A DNA stretch of 64,000 nucleotides from Ralstonia pickettii (GTDB taxonomy: Bacteria > Pseudomonadota > Gammaproteobacteria > Burkholderiales > Burkholderiaceae). The notes beneath the pieces were generated by a model. That model ran no database searches. It was not told the DNA's origin and saw nothing but the letters and a program-made list of their open reading frames with translations. Location of the stretch: the NCBI RefSeq assembly GCF_030582395.1, contig NZ_CP104381.1, forward strand, positions 558,001 through 622,000, in the 5' to 3' direction. How positions within the stretch are numbered: the first letter of the stretch is position 1; each line of letters opens with the position of its first letter. This document shows positions 1 to 9,834 of this stretch, in pieces. The position numbers and the translations under genes are program-made.

Positions 1-865
1 GTTCCGGGTCCTTCAGCGCCGCGGTTTCGTTGCGCACGAGCTGGAACTGTGCGTCGGAGGCAGCCGGCTCGTGATCGGCTTCTTCCGGTGTCTGGAACGC
101 AATGCCGCCGAGCGCCACGGTCAGCAGCGATTGCGTATCGACCTTCAGCCCGTTGGCGTCGAGCTTGAGGTCGATGCCGCTGGCGTTCCAGAACCGCGTG
201 CCGCGTGCCACAAATTTGTCGAACGGCGCGTTGACGAAGATGTGCAAGGTCACGCCCTTGCCGTCGGCGTCGATGTCGTAGGCGGTGACTTGCCCCACGC
301 GCACGCGGCGGAAATACACCGGCGCGCCGATATCGAGTGAGCCCAGGTCGGGCGCGTGCAAGGTGAACTGCTTGCCGGGCGCATCGGCGGAGATGGCCGG
401 CGGTGTGTCGAGGCCCTTGAAGACGGATTTTTTCTCTTGCGAGCGGCCGCCGTCCACGCCGATGTACGCCCCGGAGAGCAGCGTGCCGAGCCCCGAGATG
501 CTGCCGGCCGCCACGCGCGGGCGCACCACCCAGAAGCGCGTGTCGGATGCGGCAAACGCCTTGCCGTCATGCGTCAGTTCGATCAGTACCACGGCGCCGG
601 ACCGGTCGTCGCTGAGCCCCACCGCCTTGACCACGCCGATATCCACGCTCTTGTATTTGACGCGCGTCTTGCCCGCCTCGATGCCCTCGGCCGAGCTGAA
701 CGTGACGGTCACCTGCGCGCCGCGCGCCAGGATCACGCGTGCCATGAGCGTTGCACCCACCACGAGTGCCACGATCGGCACCAGCCAGATCAGTGAGGGC
801 AGCCAGCGCTTGCGCTTCGTGCGGCGAGGCGCCGGGACGTTTTCGTTATCGACGGGGTCGGTCAT
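1..865 (-). CDS. pqiB: PqiB-like MCE-domain protein (partial)
   Basis: Intermembrane transport protein of the PqiB/MlaD (MCE) family, anchored in the inner membrane and thought to form a periplasmic lipid conduit. The ATG at 865 opens with a charged cytoplasmic tail rich in Arg/Lys, then one membrane helix (about residues 20-40), then repeated MCE-type segments containing the typical VKYKSVDIG and RVRVGQV stretches. About 288 residues are visible. The gene continues past the left edge, so the remaining MCE repeats and C-terminus are not seen. Its start overlaps the stop of the upstream pqiA half by four bases (ATGA), implying translational coupling in a pqiA1-pqiA2-pqiB operon. Confidence 0.88.
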   Translation of the reverse strand, partial: MTDPVDNENVPAPRRTKRKRWLPSLIWLVPIVALVVGATLMARVILARGAQVTVTFSSAEGIEAGKTRVKYKSVDIGVVKAVGLSDDRSGAVVLIELTHDGKAFAASDTRFWVVRPRVAAGSISGLGTLLSGAYIGVDGGRSQEKKSVFKGLDTPPAISADAPGKQFTLHAPDLGSLDIGAPVYFRRVRVGQVTAYDIDADGKGVTLHIFVNAPFDKFVARGTRFWNASGIDLKLDANGLKVDTQSLLTVALGGIAFQTPEEADHEPAASDAQFQLVRNETAALKDPE

Positions 866-1599
866 ACATCGGTCTCTTCAGGATCGGGCTCGTCGATGAC
901 GTCCCACATCAGGCGGGGATCAAAACAGCGGGCGGCGAACATGGTCAGCACCACCACCGCGGCAAACGGGCCGACACCAGGGCCGGGTTTGATGACGGCC
1001 AGCGTCGACAGATGGACAAGCCCTGCCAGCAGCGTCACCACAAACACATCGAGCATCGACCACCGGCCGATGATCTCGACCAGCGCGTACAGGCGCGTGC
1101 GCAGGCGCGGATTCCAATGCCAGCGTTGCTGCACCGAGAGGCACAGCACCGCCAGGATGCCGAGCTTGGCCAGCGGCACCAGAAAGCTGGCAATGAACAC
1201 GATGATGGCCAGGTGCCACGAGCCCGACGTCCACAGGTAGACGATCCCGCTCATGATGGTGTCCTGCTGCGAGCCGAGCAGGGTGTCGGTAATCATCACG
1301 GGCAGCAGGTTGGCGGGCAGGTACATGGCGGCTGCCGCAATCAGCAGCGCCCAGCAGCGCGCCAGGCTGTCGGGCTTGCGCACGTGCAGGGGCGACATGC
1401 AGCGCGGGCAAACTGGCGCTAGGGCGGTTTCGTCGGGCGCGTCTGCGTGGGTCAGCACCGCTCGCGTGCCGGCCTCTGATTCGGGCATGCGCGCCAGCAG
1501 GCCGCAGCGCTCGCATGTCACCAGGCCATGCGCGGCGGCGCGCAGCGGGCGGCCTTGTTGCGCCGGCTGTGCAGAGGCAGGCGTGGTGGCGCTGTTCAT
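862..1599 (-). CDS. pqiA: PqiA domain protein, second half
   Basis: Inner-membrane protein of the paraquat-inducible PqiA family, 245 residues, partner of the MCE protein encoded next. Near the N-terminus are two Cys pairs (CERC and CPRC) forming a zinc-ribbon-like motif. Four hydrophobic helices follow, the first carrying the family-typical YLPANLLPVM. The E. coli-type PqiA is one protein with two such domains. Here the two domains are separate genes, and this is the second. I start it at the ATG at 1599, which overlaps the first half's stop by four bases; the frame stays open 52 codons further upstream without support. Confidence 0.88.
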   Translation of the reverse strand: MNSATTPASAQPAQQGRPLRAAAHGLVTCERCGLLARMPESEAGTRAVLTHADAPDETALAPVCPRCMSPLHVRKPDSLARCWALLIAAAAMYLPANLLPVMITDTLLGSQQDTIMSGIVYLWTSGSWHLAIIVFIASFLVPLAKLGILAVLCLSVQQRWHWNPRLRTRLYALVEIIGRWSMLDVFVVTLLAGLVHLSTLAVIKPGPGVGPFAAVVVLTMFAARCFDPRLMWDVIDEPDPEETDV

Positions 1600-2375
1600 G
1601 GACGATCCTCGCCGGGGCGGGCCGCGGCGTCCATGCCGGTCGGCGCGTCGACGTGCGAGCCCGGCTGCAGCGTCAACCCTATTTCGCGCCAGAACGGTCG
1701 CAGGTCGATCGACAACGCCACCGTCAGGAACACAGTGAGCGCGGCAAACGCCCACAAGCCCGCATCGGCCTCGAGCGACACCATGCGGGCCACTTTGATG
1801 AGCGCCACCACCACGCCCAGCATGAAGATCTCAATCATCGCCCAGGGGCGAATCAACGCAGCCGCGCGCAGCACCAGCGCGGCCGCCGGATGCTGCCGCC
1901 CGCGCCATCTCGCGATAAGCAGCGGCGCCAGCACCGACATGTACATCAGCGGGAAGAACACCGTGGTGAGCGCCACCAGCACGGCAGCGAACAGCATGTC
2001 GTAGTCATACAGGGCCACGATGGCGCCCCACAGCGTGGTGGCGTGCCGGTTGCCGCCGCCGTTCATCTCGGCTATCGGAAAGATGTTGGCGACGATGTAG
2101 ACGATGAGGCCCGTCACCACCAGGGGCAGCAGCACCGACAGCCGCTCGCTTTGATTGCGATACAGCTTGATGCCGCAGCGTGTGCAATGCGCCTCTTCAT
2201 CCAGCGCAATGACTTCGTGGCGATGCAGGGTGTCGCAATGCTCGCAGGCGATCCAGGCATCGGGATCGCCCGGCAGCGGTTGCGCGACCGGGGCGGCCTT
2301 GGCGTCAGGGGCATCGCCCGCTGCGCGCCATGGGCGCGGCAGCGGGAAGGGGATTTTCACGGTGAGCAGCTCCAT
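1596..2375 (-). CDS. pqiA: PqiA domain protein, first half
   Basis: First of two adjacent single-domain PqiA proteins (259 residues), inner membrane, heading the pqiA1-pqiA2-pqiB operon. A zinc-ribbon motif (CEHC ... CTRC) precedes four predicted helices; the first holds the IVANIFPI segment that corresponds to the ANLLP motif of the second half. The ATG at 2375 is preferred because the MELLTVKI opening is plausible and the upstream GTG at 2426 adds only a basic, non-conserved stretch. No strong Shine-Dalgarno is visible at either. PqiA/PqiB proteins are linked to envelope integrity and lipid transport; the substrate here is unknown. Confidence 0.87.
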   Translation of the reverse strand: MELLTVKIPFPLPRPWRAAGDAPDAKAAPVAQPLPGDPDAWIACEHCDTLHRHEVIALDEEAHCTRCGIKLYRNQSERLSVLLPLVVTGLIVYIVANIFPIAEMNGGGNRHATTLWGAIVALYDYDMLFAAVLVALTTVFFPLMYMSVLAPLLIARWRGRQHPAAALVLRAAALIRPWAMIEIFMLGVVVALIKVARMVSLEADAGLWAFAALTVFLTVALSIDLRPFWREIGLTLQPGSHVDAPTGMDAAARPGEDRP

Positions 2376-2610
2376 CGTCGGGCTGAAGGCGCGGCCGCAG
2401 CGTTGAACGCACACGGGACGGCGCACTGTCAGTCGGGCAGCCGATTGTACATACAGGGGTGAACGTTTAGCTGAGTGCAGGGCTGCGCATTTGACGTTCG
2501 GTGATTAGCAAATATCCCGCCCGTCGGCCCGCCCGGCGAATGCGCGGGGTGACGGCGGAACGGGCCTTGCTGAGTTGAAGGGGCACATCCCAACCTCAAA
2601 GGAGCAACTC

Positions 2611-3123
2611 ATGACGTATCTCCGTGCATCTTCTCTTGTAGTCGCGCTGGCGCTGGCAGGCGGTACCGCGGCGGTCTATGCCCAGACGGGAGCGACCCAA
2701 TCCAACAGCACAGCGGGTGGCAGCAGCATGTCCCCGGCCGGCGGCACCAGCACCGACGCAACCGCCACGGGCACGGGGGGCACCGCCGCCAACGGCGGTT
2801 CGACGGGCAGCGGTCGGGACGCCACCCGCAATCGCAATGCCAGCGGTAAGCAGGGGCGCTCCGGAAGTACATCGTCGCGCTCGGGTTCGAGCGGCGGCTA
2901 TGGCGGCAGCTCGAACGATTCGACCGGCAGCACCAGCGGCGGCGGCTCCGGCGGGGTTGGAGTAGGTGCCGCAGGCACCGGCGGCTCGATGGGAGCGCCG
3001 GGCGGTGGCAATGGTGGCGGCACCGGCGGCGGTGCTGCGGGCTCGGGCGGTGTCGGTGGTGGGGCAGGCGCCGGGGGTGCCGGCGGAGGCGCTGGCGGCA
3101 GCGGCGGTGGGAGCGGCCGCTAA
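2611..3123 (+). CDS. Secreted glycine/serine-rich protein
   Basis: Hypothetical exported protein of 170 residues. An AGGAG sits six bases before the ATG at 2611, a better start than the in-frame ATG at 2575. Residues 1-25 form a classic signal peptide ending in VYAQ. The rest is extremely low complexity: Ser/Thr/Gly/Ala to about residue 110, then almost pure Gly with Ala and Ser. There is no cysteine and no hydrophobic core. Such proteins are probably disordered in the periplasm or outside the cell. I recognise no family. It is convergent with fghA. Confidence 0.72.
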   Translation: MTYLRASSLVVALALAGGTAAVYAQTGATQSNSTAGGSSMSPAGGTSTDATATGTGGTAANGGSTGSGRDATRNRNASGKQGRSGSTSSRSGSSGGYGGSSNDSTGSTSGGGSGGVGVGAAGTGGSMGAPGGGNGGGTGGGAAGSGGVGGGAGAGGAGGGAGGSGGGSGR

Positions 3124-3141
3124 CCGTGGGGTTACCTGCTG

Positions 3142-4005
3142 CTAGCGCAGTTGTGCTGCGTGGTGCAGCAGGTGATCTTCGATGAAAGTCTCGATGAAGT
3201 AATAGCCGTGGTCGTAGCCGGCGTGGCGGCGCAATTGCAGCGGCTGCCCGGCTGCGGCGCACGCGGCGGCAAAGTCTTCCGGATACAACTGTTCGGCAAG
3301 GAATTTGTCGGCCTCGCCCTGATCGATAAGGATGCCGCCCGGAAACGGGCATGAGGCCTGCCGCATCAAGTGCGTGGCGTCGTGCGCGGCCCACGCGGTG
3401 CGATCGTCCCCGAGGTACCCGGTAAACGCCTTGATGCCCCACGGACACACCGACGGATGCGCAATCGGCGCAAACGCCGATACCGAAGCAAAGCGTTCCC
3501 GATGGCGCAGGGCCAGCGTCAATGCGCCGTGGCCGCCCATCGAATGCCCGAAGATGCCAATGCGCCCCGCCGCCACCGGAAACGCCACGCGCGCAATGCG
3601 GTGCAGTTCGTCGGCGACGTAGCTTTCCATGCGGTAGTGATCGCGCCACGGGGCCTGTGTAGCGTCCACGTAAAAGCTGGCGGCGATCCCGAAATCCCAA
3701 CTGTCGATTTCACCGGGGATGTTCGCGCCGCGCGGGCTGGTGTCCGGCGCGATCAGAATGAGGCCTTCGCGCGCAGCGACGCGTTGCGCGCCGGCTTTGA
3801 TGGCGAAGGTCTCTTCCGTACACGTCAACCCGGCCAGATAGAACAGGGCAGGGCACCGTGCGCCGGCCATCGCCTGAGGCGGCAGGTAGACCGAGAAGCG
3901 CATCGGCAGCCCGATCGCCGTCGAGGCATGCCGATAGAAACGCTGCAGCCCGCCAAAGCACGCATGCTCGGACAGCAGCTCAAGTTCCGGTAACGGAATC
4001 GTCAT
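3142..4005 (-). CDS. fghA: S-formylglutathione hydrolase
   Basis: Cytoplasmic serine esterase (287 residues, normal length) that hydrolyses S-formylglutathione to formate and glutathione, the last step of glutathione-dependent formaldehyde detoxification. It has the alpha/beta-hydrolase nucleophile elbow GHSMGGHG with Ser155, an Asp/Glu-rich DQGEAD segment that probably provides the acid, and the catalytic His in GYDHGYYF near the C-terminus. It follows the class III alcohol dehydrogenase gene on the same strand with a 22-base gap, so the two enzymes of the pathway are co-transcribed. No frmR-type regulator is adjacent. Confidence 0.96.
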   Translation of the reverse strand: MTIPLPELELLSEHACFGGLQRFYRHASTAIGLPMRFSVYLPPQAMAGARCPALFYLAGLTCTEETFAIKAGAQRVAAREGLILIAPDTSPRGANIPGEIDSWDFGIAASFYVDATQAPWRDHYRMESYVADELHRIARVAFPVAAGRIGIFGHSMGGHGALTLALRHRERFASVSAFAPIAHPSVCPWGIKAFTGYLGDDRTAWAAHDATHLMRQASCPFPGGILIDQGEADKFLAEQLYPEDFAAACAAAGQPLQLRRHAGYDHGYYFIETFIEDHLLHHAAQLR

Positions 4006-4027
4006 GACGTAGCTCCGTCTTCAGGGC

Positions 4028-5134
4028 TCAATACAGCACGACCGAGCGGATCGACTCACCGCGCTTCATCAACTCGAAGCCTTCGTTGATACGCTCCAGC
4101 GGCAGCGTGTGCGTGATGAGATCGTCGATGTTGAGCTTGCCTTCCATATACCAGTCAACGATCTTCGGCACGTCTGTGCGACCACGTGCCCCGCCGAAGG
4201 CTGAGCCTTTCCACTCGCGGCCCGTGACGAGCTGGAACGGGCGCGTGCTGATTTCGGCGCCGGCCTCGGCCACGCCGATGATGATCGATTGGCCCCAGCC
4301 CTTGTGCGTGCACTCCAGCGCCTGGCGCATGACCTTCGTGTTGCCGATGCATTCGAAGGAGTAATCCGCGCCGCCGTCGGTGAGCTGGATGATGTGGTCG
4401 ACCACGTTCTCCACCTCGTTCGGGTTGATGAAGTGCGTCATGCCGAATTTGCGTGCCATGGCCTCGCGTGCGGGGTTCAGGTCCACGCCGATGATCTTGT
4501 CGGCGCCCACCATCTTTGCGCCCTGGATCACGTTCAGCCCGATGCCGCCCAGCCCGAACACGACCACGTTGGCGCCGGCTTCCACCTTGGCCGTGTAGAC
4601 CACCGCGCCCACGCCCGTGGTGACGCCGCAGCCGATGTAGCACACCTTGTCGAAGGGCGCGTCGGGGCGGATCTTCGCCAGCGCAATCTCCGGCACCACG
4701 ATGTGATTCGCAAACGTGGACGTGCCCATGTAGTGGAACAGCGGCTTGCCATCGAGCGAGAAGCGCGACGTGCCGTCCGGCATCAGGCCCTTGCCCTGCG
4801 TGGCCCGGATGGCCTGGCACAGGTTGGTCTTGCGCGACAGGCAAAACTTGCACTGGCGGCATTCCGGTGTGTAAAGCGGAATCACGTGGTCACCGGCCTT
4901 GAGCGATGTCACGCCCGCGCCCACCTCCAGCACGACGCCCGCGCCTTCATGGCCGAGGATCGCCGGGAAGATGCCTTCGGGGTCGGCACCCGAAAGCGTG
5001 TAGTAATCGGTGTGGCAGATGCCGGTCGCCTTGATCTCCACGAGCACCTCGCCGGCACGCGGGCCTTGCAGGTCGACCTCTTCCACGGTGAGCGGAGCAC
5101 CGGCTTTCCAGGCGATGGCGGCTTTGGTTTTCAT
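4028..5134 (-). CDS. frmA: S-(hydroxymethyl)glutathione dehydrogenase (class III ADH)
   Basis: Zinc-dependent class III alcohol dehydrogenase, 368 residues, oxidising S-hydroxymethylglutathione (from formaldehyde plus glutathione) with NAD+ to S-formylglutathione, the substrate of the next gene product. Visible are the catalytic zinc ligands Cys40 and His62 (GHEGAGVV), the structural zinc cysteines at 92, 95, 98 and 106, and the GLGGIGLNV nucleotide-binding loop. I start at the ATG at 5134, which has an AGGA six bases upstream; the ATG two codons earlier lies directly against that Shine-Dalgarno. Divergent from the chemoreceptor gene at 5339. Confidence 0.97.
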   Translation of the reverse strand: MKTKAAIAWKAGAPLTVEEVDLQGPRAGEVLVEIKATGICHTDYYTLSGADPEGIFPAILGHEGAGVVLEVGAGVTSLKAGDHVIPLYTPECRQCKFCLSRKTNLCQAIRATQGKGLMPDGTSRFSLDGKPLFHYMGTSTFANHIVVPEIALAKIRPDAPFDKVCYIGCGVTTGVGAVVYTAKVEAGANVVVFGLGGIGLNVIQGAKMVGADKIIGVDLNPAREAMARKFGMTHFINPNEVENVVDHIIQLTDGGADYSFECIGNTKVMRQALECTHKGWGQSIIIGVAEAGAEISTRPFQLVTGREWKGSAFGGARGRTDVPKIVDWYMEGKLNIDDLITHTLPLERINEGFELMKRGESIRSVVLY

Positions 5135-5338
5135 GCGCATTCCTTTTTTTGAAGTGGACCCTGCCCGGCGCGGGCAGCGTAGGGAGGGCGGTTGTAGAAC
5201 GTTGCCTGCCGGGGCAACGTGACAGCAAAGTCGCGTCCGGCACATCAGACTTCAGATTTCCTTACAACGGCCGTTCTTTGTGCGACGGCAGGCCGACAGG
5301 GCCGTGTGCCGTATGCCTTACATGGTGGAACCCCTGCC

Positions 5339-7165
5339 ATGGGCCTCGTAGGAAACCATACTGTGCTCGCATCCATCCGTACTCGCATTTTGCTGACCTG
5401 CGTTGCCATCGTGGTCGGCGCATTGACCTTTGCTGGCGGTCTGAACTATCTCGTGACGCGTTCGTATAACGACGAGTCCATCCGCCAGAACCTCCAGTCG
5501 GTCGCGCGTGGCCACATCGCCGGCATCGACGACTGGGTGGCGTCCAAGACGCAGATGATGGTGTCGCTGCAAGACATAGCAGTGTCTGCCGACCCGATCC
5601 CGGTCTTCAAGGCCGTGCACAAGGCTGGCGGCTTCATCAACGTCTATGTCGGCTATCCCGACAAATCGTACAAATTCTCCAACCCGGAGGGTATTCCGCC
5701 GACGTACGACCCGACCGCGCGCCCCTGGTACAAGCAGGCCGTGGAGGCAGGCAAGCCGGTGGTGACTCCGCCGTACGTAAGCGTCAGCACCGGCCAGCTG
5801 GTGGTGACGTTCGCCGTGCCCATTCTCGAAGGCAGCACGCTCAAGGGCGTGATCGGCGGCGACGTGGCGATGGACAGCGTGATTGCCAACGTCAAGGCCA
5901 TTCATCCGACGCCGGCCAGCTTCGGCTTCCTGGTCAATGCGGCCGGCAAGATCGTCGCCCACCCGAATGACAAGCTCACGCTCAAGCCGGTGACCGATCT
6001 GTCGGCCGGGCTGAACGAAGCCACCCTGGCTTCGCTGGCGCAGGCAGAGAAGCCCGTGGAAGTGGCGGTGGATGGCGCGGCCAAGCTGCTCTATCGCCAG
6101 GGCGTGAAGGGCACCGACTGGGGCCTGGTCGTGGCCCTGGACAAGTCCGACGCCACCGCGGGCATGCGCTCGCTGGTGATGACCTCGATCGGCGCGCTGG
6201 TGGGCGTGGCCATCGTTGCGGCCCTCATCGTCGGCGCAATGACTTCGCGCGCATTCCGTCGCCTGTCGATGATCCGCGATGCGATGGACGAGATCGGCTC
6301 GGGCAGCGGTGACCTCACCAAGCGCCTGCCGTCGGATGGCGAAGATGAAGTCGCACAGATTGCCCGTTCGTTCAACACGTTCGCCGACAAGCTGACCGCC
6401 GTGATGCAGCAGATCCGCCTGGGCAGCGATTCGGTGCGCTCGGCCGCGCAGGAAATTGCTGCCGGCAATGCAGACCTCTCGCAGCGCACGGAAGAGCAAG
6501 CCAGCTCGCTGGAAGAAACCGCGTCCAGCATGGAAGAGCTCACGAGCATCGTGAAGCAGAACGCCGACAACGCACGTCAGGCCAGCCAGCTTGCCGTGAC
6601 GGCGTCGGACGTCGCCACGCGCGGCGGCGATGTGGTCGGCCAGGTCGTGCAGACCATGGGCGGCATCAACGAGAGCAGCAAAAAGATCGCCGACATCATC
6701 GGCGTGATCGAGAGCATTGCGTTCCAGACCAACATCCTGGCGCTGAACGCCGCGGTGGAAGCCGCGCGTGCCGGCGAGCAAGGCCGTGGCTTTGCCGTGG
6801 TGGCCAGCGAAGTGCGCAGCCTGGCGCAGCGCTCGGCTGGCGCGGCGAAGGAAATCAAGGCGCTGATCCATGACTCGGTAGACCGCGTGAGCAACGGTAC
6901 GGCGCTGGTCGATCAGGCCGGCGTGACGATGGCGGAGATCGTCGATGCGGTGAAGCGCGTGACCGACATCATGGGCGAGATTTCGGCCGCCTCGGAAGAG
7001 CAGAGCAGCGGCATCGAACAGGTCAACCAGGCCGTCAACCAGATGGACCAGGTGACGCAGCAAAACGCTGCGCTGGTCGAACAAGCCGCCGCCGCCGCGG
7101 AGTCGCTCGAAGAACAGGCACACAACCTGAACGAGGCAGTGGGGCAGTTCCGCCTGTCGCACTAA
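5339..7165 (+). CDS. Methyl-accepting chemotaxis protein, double Cache sensor
   Basis: Inner-membrane chemoreceptor, 608 residues. It has TM1 at about 13-36, a periplasmic double-Cache domain to about 270, TM2 at about 277-303, HAMP, and a cytoplasmic signalling domain whose hairpin tip (about 474-500) holds the near-invariant [15 protein letters not shown] core. The ligand pocket has RPWY as in amino-acid-sensing Cache domains. The Tyr two residues before that Arg and the Asp after the next Tyr are not conserved (T and S here), so amino acids may not be the ligand. No CheR-docking pentapeptide is seen at the C-terminus (ends FRLSH). The start at the ATG at 5339 is preferred over an upstream one at 5219 that only adds a non-helical leader. 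Confidence 0.94.
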   Translation: MGLVGNHTVLASIRTRILLTCVAIVVGALTFAGGLNYLVTRSYNDESIRQNLQSVARGHIAGIDDWVASKTQMMVSLQDIAVSADPIPVFKAVHKAGGFINVYVGYPDKSYKFSNPEGIPPTYDPTARPWYKQAVEAGKPVVTPPYVSVSTGQLVVTFAVPILEGSTLKGVIGGDVAMDSVIANVKAIHPTPASFGFLVNAAGKIVAHPNDKLTLKPVTDLSAGLNEATLASLAQAEKPVEVAVDGAAKLLYRQGVKGTDWGLVVALDKSDATAGMRSLVMTSIGALVGVAIVAALIVGAMTSRAFRRLSMIRDAMDEIGSGSGDLTKRLPSDGEDEVAQIARSFNTFADKLTAVMQQIRLGSDSVRSAAQEIAAGNADLSQRTEEQASSLEETASSMEELTSIVKQNADNARQASQLAVTASDVATRGGDVVGQVVQTMGGINESSKKIADIIGVIESIAFQTNILALNAAVEAARAGEQGRGFAVVASEVRSLAQRSAGAAKEIKALIHDSVDRVSNGTALVDQAGVTMAEIVDAVKRVTDIMGEISAASEEQSSGIEQVNQAVNQMDQVTQQNAALVEQAAAAAESLEEQAHNLNEAVGQFRLSH

Positions 7166-7192
7166 GTCCGCTAGACCTGCGCGGTTGCAGCG

Positions 7193-7861
7193 TTATGGGG
7201 CCGGGGCAGCGTTTGTTGCCTCGGCCTTTGCTTTGTCCTGCGCCTGGGCAAGCGCGAGGTCGGCGGCTTGCGCGCGCTGCATGGCGGGCCGCGCCATCAC
7301 GCGGTCAATGTAGCCACGCACCAATGGCGTGTCCGGGATGAGCTTGAACATTGTCGTCCACGCCAGCGCCGCGCCCCACAGCACATCCGCCGCGGTAAAG
7401 CGTTCGCCCAGCAGGTAGGGCCCTTTCTCTAATTGCGCCGTGAGCGTGTCCAGCATGGCGTCGAAGTTGCCATACGGCGACATCGAATACGCAGCCGGTT
7501 CGCGCTTCATCGAGCGATCGACAATGGCCGGCTCGAAGCACGCGCCATGGAACGCCATCCAGCGCAGGTACGCGCCGCGCAGCGGATCGCCCACGGCCGG
7601 CGACAGCCCGGCTTTCGGATACAGCTCCGCCGCATACAGATACACCGCCACCTGCTCGGTGATGACCGCATCGCCATGGCGCAAGGTCGGCACCTTGCCC
7701 AGCGGGTTGATGGCGAGAAACGCCGGCGTCTTGTGCTCGCCCGTCGTCAGGTCAAAGGCATGCACCTCGTAGTCGGCGCCGAGCTCTTCGAGCAGCATGC
7801 GCGCGCCCCGCGAGCGGCTGCGTGGCGAGTGGTAGAGGATCAGGTGGCGGTCTTGCGGCAT
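7193..7861 (-). CDS. Glutathione S-transferase family protein
   Basis: Cytoplasmic GST-fold protein, 222 residues. The N-terminal thioredoxin-like domain opens with LILYHSPRSRSRGARMLLEE, and the cis-Pro and glutathione gamma-glutamyl-binding segment is GKVPTLRHGDAVITEQ. The all-helical C-terminal domain contains the GPYLLGERFTAADVLWG motif with the N-capping Asp. The substrate cannot be told from sequence. The C-terminal ~20 residues are Ala/Lys/Gln rich. It lies alone on the minus strand between the chemoreceptor and a diguanylate cyclase. Confidence 0.92.
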   Translation of the reverse strand: MPQDRHLILYHSPRSRSRGARMLLEELGADYEVHAFDLTTGEHKTPAFLAINPLGKVPTLRHGDAVITEQVAVYLYAAELYPKAGLSPAVGDPLRGAYLRWMAFHGACFEPAIVDRSMKREPAAYSMSPYGNFDAMLDTLTAQLEKGPYLLGERFTAADVLWGAALAWTTMFKLIPDTPLVRGYIDRVMARPAMQRAQAADLALAQAQDKAKAEATNAAPAP

Positions 7862-8058
7862 CGTGGGCTCCGGTGTGCGCTAAACGGGTGAATGTCAGCT
7901 TGCCACTCTAGGCGGTCGGCTCGGCTCCGTCTTGGAAAATCCGCTGCTGCGGTGCGTCATCGCGGCATGCTTCCGCCGCCTCCGCGTGTCACTTCGAAGG
8001 GGCGCTGGAACATTGCGATCCTGCTCGAACCTTGTGAAGCGATGGGTGTGGCGGTGTC

Positions 8059-9834
8059 TCAGTCGGCTGCAGCCGACAGATCATGCGATGCCGGCGGCGA
8101 GTCGGTCATCACGCAGTTGCGGCCGGCCAGCTTGGCGGCATAGAGCAGATGGTCTGCCCGTCGCAGCAGCGATTCGAGGGTGGGACCATCGGCGGCCGGC
8201 GCAATCGCCACGCCAAAGCTGGCCGTCATGCGGCAGGGCAGATCGGTGCCGGTCGGCACGGTCACCTCGGCAATGCGATGGCGCAGGTGATCGGCCACCG
8301 CGCGTGCCTGCGCGAGGCTATCCGCCCACACCATCACCGCAAATTCTTCCCCGCCGATGCGCGCCACCACGTCTGCAGACGGGCCTTCGGCGCGGCACAG
8401 GCTTGCAACGGTGCGCAGCGCTTCATCGCCCACGGCGTGGCCGTATGTATCGTTGATGCGTTTGAAGTGGTCGATGTCCAACATGATCAGTGCAAGCAGC
8501 GGCGCTTTCGGCTGCGCCAACCTGCACATGGCATCGGCCCGATCTTCAAAGGCGCGGCGGTTGAGCAACTGCGTGAGCGGGTCGGTCTCGGCCATGCGCG
8601 CGAGTTCCTGCATCAGGTGAGCACGTTCAAGCTCCAGCCGGCGGCGTTCGATGCTGTTGATGCGCAGCACGCGGATTGCCTCGAACATCGCGCGGATCTC
8701 CCGCCGTGCAAAGCCGGTCGGGATATGCACGCTGAGATTGCCGCGCGCAATCCCGTCGATCAGCCGCGTGGCGTTGACGAACGGGCCCACCACGTTGCGG
8801 CGGAACGAAAGCGTCATCCATGCCAGTGCCCCCAGCAGCGAAAACACCGCGCCGGCCGAGCCGACGAGCACAAACAGCATTTCACGCCGATGTTGGCGGA
8901 TGTCGTCTTCCGCCATGCGCAGCACGATGTCGCGGAAATCCGTGATGGCGCGCATCGTGGGCACGTACCGCTCGGCAAATGCGGCGGGCGTGGTATCGAC
9001 GCCGCCCGGCTGGCTGGCCTGGGCGCGCACGGCGGCCACATAGCGCAGCCCATCGCCGAAGTACTGTGCCCCGAGCGTTGCGACCGCATGCTGGTTCACG
9101 GTGGATGGCGTGGCCACGCGGGTCTCGATCATGCTGCGCAGCTGGTCGATACGGCCCTGTGTGCGTTCGATGGCGAGCTGCTCGTCAAGCGTCAGCGCGC
9201 GGTGCATGGCCAGCGCGCCGGTAAATCGCGAACCGAGCTGGCCCGCGTATTCGCGCAGATCCGCTGCCAGCCGCGCCAGCGTCAGGCAATTGAGCACGTC
9301 GGGATCGCCGCGTGTGATGTTGGCTGTACGCGCGTTCACGATGGGCAGGAATTCGGGGATGACCGCGATCATGCGGTTCACGCCGTCGGCCAGGTCGTCG
9401 CTGCTGCGCGCGTGCAGCGGCAGGGCCGTCAGCCGGTCGATGTTGGCACGTGCAGCGGCCAGGTTGGTTTGGGCGCGGCGGGCGGCGCTGATGTCGGCTT
9501 GGCATCCTGGGCAATGTTCAGGCCCGAGCGCGTCGAGCAGCTTGCCGATGTGGTCATTGCTGACGGCGCGCATGCGTTGCAGGGCCGCGCTGCGCTCAGC
9601 CGGTACCGGCAGGTCTTCACCCAGCACGCCGTTGGTCGGGCCGCGCTCAGCGGAAACCTTCTCCATGGCCAGCAGCGCCATGCGCAGCGCCTGGACGCTG
9701 CGAGCGGCATCGTCTGCGCGGCCGTAGGCCAGCCATGCGTAGCCGAGCAGCCAGCACGACAACGACAACACCGGAACAAGGACGATGGCGACGCTGGCGC
9801 TAAAGCGCCGTTCCATCGACGTTTCTGAAGGCAT
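8059..9834 (-). CDS. Membrane diguanylate cyclase with NIT-like sensor
   Basis: Predicted GGDEF-type diguanylate cyclase, 591 residues from the ATG at 9834. It has a TM helix near residues 12-34 and a long helical periplasmic domain beginning with a SAERGPTNG element that resembles nitrate/nitrite-sensing (NIT-type) helical sensors. A second TM near 320-345, a HAMP, and a C-terminal GGDEF domain with an intact GGEEF (494-498) follow. The product-inhibition I-site (RxxD) has Pro in place of Arg (PSAD), so feedback by c-di-GMP is probably lost. The sensor assignment is inference. A second possible start is the ATG at 9816. Confidence 0.9.
   Translation of the reverse strand: MPSETSMERRFSASVAIVLVPVLSLSCWLLGYAWLAYGRADDAARSVQALRMALLAMEKVSAERGPTNGVLGEDLPVPAERSAALQRMRAVSNDHIGKLLDALGPEHCPGCQADISAARRAQTNLAAARANIDRLTALPLHARSSDDLADGVNRMIAVIPEFLPIVNARTANITRGDPDVLNCLTLARLAADLREYAGQLGSRFTGALAMHRALTLDEQLAIERTQGRIDQLRSMIETRVATPSTVNQHAVATLGAQYFGDGLRYVAAVRAQASQPGGVDTTPAAFAERYVPTMRAITDFRDIVLRMAEDDIRQHRREMLFVLVGSAGAVFSLLGALAWMTLSFRRNVVGPFVNATRLIDGIARGNLSVHIPTGFARREIRAMFEAIRVLRINSIERRRLELERAHLMQELARMAETDPLTQLLNRRAFEDRADAMCRLAQPKAPLLALIMLDIDHFKRINDTYGHAVGDEALRTVASLCRAEGPSADVVARIGGEEFAVMVWADSLAQARAVADHLRHRIAEVTVPTGTDLPCRMTASFGVAIAPAADGPTLESLLRRADHLLYAAKLAGRNCVMTDSPPASHDLSAAAD

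Noticed and set aside
2609..3700. 363-codon minus-strand open frame across the Gly-rich gene and fghA
   Set aside because: It arises from the GC-rich Gly/Ser codons read backwards and the frame-shifted fghA. It has no signal, domain or ribosome site.
5318..7162. 614-codon minus-strand open frame opposite the chemoreceptor
   Set aside because: Mirror frame of a conserved MCP signalling domain; composition is that of a shadow frame.
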